Assembly: GCF_024708915.1 (NCBI RefSeq)
Contig: NZ_JANJXQ010000236.1
Coordinates: forward strand, 1 to 6,246
Direction: 5' to 3'
DNA from: Thiobacillus sp.
GTDB lineage: Bacteria > Pseudomonadota > Gammaproteobacteria > Burkholderiales > Thiobacillaceae
DNA length: 6,246 bases
Below the pieces are notes generated by a model. That model saw only the letters and a list, made by a program, of their open reading frames with translations, was not told the DNA's origin and did no database searches. A program made the position numbers and the translations under genes. Shown piece after piece: positions 5,241-6,246 of this stretch. The first letter of the stretch is position 1, and every line of letters starts with the position of its first letter.

Positions 5241-5815
5241 GCAAGGACGTCTACGCCCTCGTTCATGAGCATTTCGGTCAGCGCCATCAGCGGCAATCCG
5301 ATCAGCGCGGTGGGGTCGGGGCTGTCCATGCGCCGCATCAGCGCGATACCGAGCGATTCGCTCTTCGCCGAGCCGGCGCAGTCCCAGGGCTGCTCCTTCT
5401 TCAGATAGCTGGCGATCTGCACGTCGGTGAGCGGCCGGATGTGCACCACGGTCGGCACGTCGCGCGTCTGCGCGTGGCCGCTGCGGCTGTTGAGCAGCGT
5501 CAGCGCGGTGTGGAACACCATCGCCTTGCCCTGCATTTTCTGCAGCTGGGCGAAGGCGTTGTCGAAATCGCCGGGCTTGCCGAGTTGTTCGCCGTCCAGC
5601 ATCAGCACCTGGTCGGAGCCGATGATCAGCGCGTCGGGGTGACTTGCCGCCGCGGCCTGCGCCTTCAGCACCGACAGCCGCAGGGCGGTGGCCGAGGGCG
5701 TTTCGCCGGGCAGCGGGGTTTCGTCGACGTCGGGCGACAGCACTTCGAAGGGAAGATGCAGGCGCGACAGCAGTTCGCGCCGGTAGCGCGAGGTAGAGGC
5801 GAGGATCAGCGTCAT
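5237..5815 (-). CDS. yceF: Maf-family nucleotide pyrophosphatase, YceF (7-methyl-GTP) type
   Basis: House-cleaning enzyme that hydrolyses non-canonical nucleoside triphosphates to monophosphate and pyrophosphate; E. coli YceF prefers 7-methyl-GTP. The 192-residue protein has the N-terminal LILASTSRYRRELL motif (residues 3-16), VDETP at 30-34, GSDQV with Asp68 as the likely catalytic/metal residue, GKP at 79-81, and CAGSAKSESLGI at 146-157. The last segment is the YceF signature, unlike the YhdE (dTTP/UTP) branch. IGLPLMALTEML near the end is also typical. Start ATG 5815 overlaps the stop of the biotin-carrier gene (ATGA) and its own stop overlaps the methyltransferase start (ATGA), so the three genes look like one transcript with coupled translation. 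Length is normal for the family. Substrate is inferred from subfamily. Confidence 0.93.
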   Translation of the reverse strand: MTLILASTSRYRRELLSRLHLPFEVLSPDVDETPLPGETPSATALRLSVLKAQAAAASHPDALIIGSDQVLMLDGEQLGKPGDFDNAFAQLQKMQGKAMVFHTALTLLNSRSGHAQTRDVPTVVHIRPLTDVQIASYLKKEQPWDCAGSAKSESLGIALMRRMDSPDPTALIGLPLMALTEMLMNEGVDVLA

Positions 5816-6246
5816 TCCGGCTGGATCTCGATCAGCGCCATGTCGGGCGTCACTGCATCGCCTTTTTTCGCGAAGACGCTGATGATGACGCCAGCGATCG
5901 GCGCCTGCACTTCATTTTCCATCTTCATCGCCTCGATCACCAGCACACCGTCGCCCGCCTTGACCGCTTGGCCGATGCTCGCCAGCACGTCGACGACGGT
6001 GCCGGGCATGGCTGCGGTGACGTGGCCGGGGTGGCTGGGGCGCGGTTTCTGCCCGGATGCGCCGGGCGCGGCCGTGGTTTTTCGCTGGGCGCTGTCGTTG
6101 CCGGCCACGGCGACTTCGTTCAGCGGCTCGACCAGCACTTCTTCCGAGATGCCGTCCACCGACACGAAGTAGGGCCGTTGCGAGGCGTCGCTGCGGCCGC
6201 TGCCCGACAACTTGATGTGGTAGGTCTCGCCGTGCAGCGTGATCTT
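5812..6246 (-). CDS. oadA: Oxaloacetate decarboxylase / pyruvate carboxylase alpha-type subunit, biotinylated C-terminus (5' end cut)
   Basis: The last 144 codons of a gene running off the right edge. It begins in frame with KITLHGETYHIK and continues RPYFVSVDGISEEVLVEPLNE, the region before the biotin domain in OadA/PycB-type subunits. A Pro/Ala-rich flexible linker at about 60-77 follows. A biotinyl domain comes next (AAMPGTVV, then VIEAMKMENEV), with biotin-accepting Lys108 of this fragment in AMKM, 36 residues from the C-terminus. Such subunits carry the carboxyltransferase domain upstream and exchange CO2 between pyruvate and oxaloacetate through the swinging biotin. AccB is unlikely because its signature is AMKLMNE. 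Whether the complex makes oxaloacetate (with a biotin carboxylase subunit) or decarboxylates it (with OadB/OadG) depends on genes outside the window. The stop overlaps the maf start as ATGA. An in-frame TTG at 6210 is internal, not a start. Confidence 0.88.
   Translation of the reverse strand, partial: KITLHGETYHIKLSGSGRSDASQRPYFVSVDGISEEVLVEPLNEVAVAGNDSAQRKTTAAPGASGQKPRPSHPGHVTAAMPGTVVDVLASIGQAVKAGDGVLVIEAMKMENEVQAPIAGVIISVFAKKGDAVTPDMALIEIQPE

Noticed and set aside
5441..6172. A 243-residue open frame on the plus strand opposite maf and the biotin-carrier gene
   Set aside because: It spans two well-identified minus-strand genes and shows no family motifs; it is a shadow frame.

Overview
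The window is GC-rich chromosomal DNA, densely packed with housekeeping genes on both strands. The protein sequences, together with the divergent rne/rluC pair followed by a HAD phosphatase, a small Rieske protein and a short-form SppA, suggest a betaproteobacterium, perhaps of the Nitrosomonadales/Rhodocyclales type. That placement is inferred from recalled gene order and protein character, not from a search. No mobile elements, CRISPR arrays, tRNA or rRNA genes were seen.

Layout. Positions 1-1020 (minus) hold the first 340 codons of RNase E, cut by the left edge just after the second catalytic aspartate. Positions 1021-1440 are a 420-base divergent intergenic region with no convincing gene. 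It carries the RNase E leader, with a small hairpin that can bury the rne Shine-Dalgarno sequence, and the rluC leader, with a possible -10 element and two tandem hairpins.

Positions 1441-4522 (plus) form one tightly coupled five-gene run: rluC (23S rRNA pseudouridine synthase), a HAD-IA phosphatase, a single-domain Rieske [2Fe-2S] protein, sppA (membrane S49 peptidase) and a small gene for a Rof-like Rho inhibitor. Every junction overlaps (17, 22, 4 and 4 bases), and the last gene starts with TTG overlapping the sppA stop codon.

Positions 4533-6246 (minus) form a convergent run. Read from the right edge, it holds the biotinylated C-terminus of an oxaloacetate decarboxylase/pyruvate carboxylase alpha-type subunit, a YceF-type Maf nucleotide pyrophosphatase, and a divergent RsmI-like (tetrapyrrole-methylase fold) methyltransferase. 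They are linked by two ATGA overlaps. The two runs meet tail to tail with only 10 bases between stop codons.

Taken together, several genes deal with RNA (RNase E, RluC, Rof, possibly the RsmI paralogue), with nucleotide or metabolite clean-up (Maf, HAD), or with envelope proteolysis (SppA). I see no wholly new system. The points most worth a second look are the Rof-like gene, the altered motifs of the RsmI paralogue, the RNase E leader structure, and the joining of a carboxylase subunit to maf.
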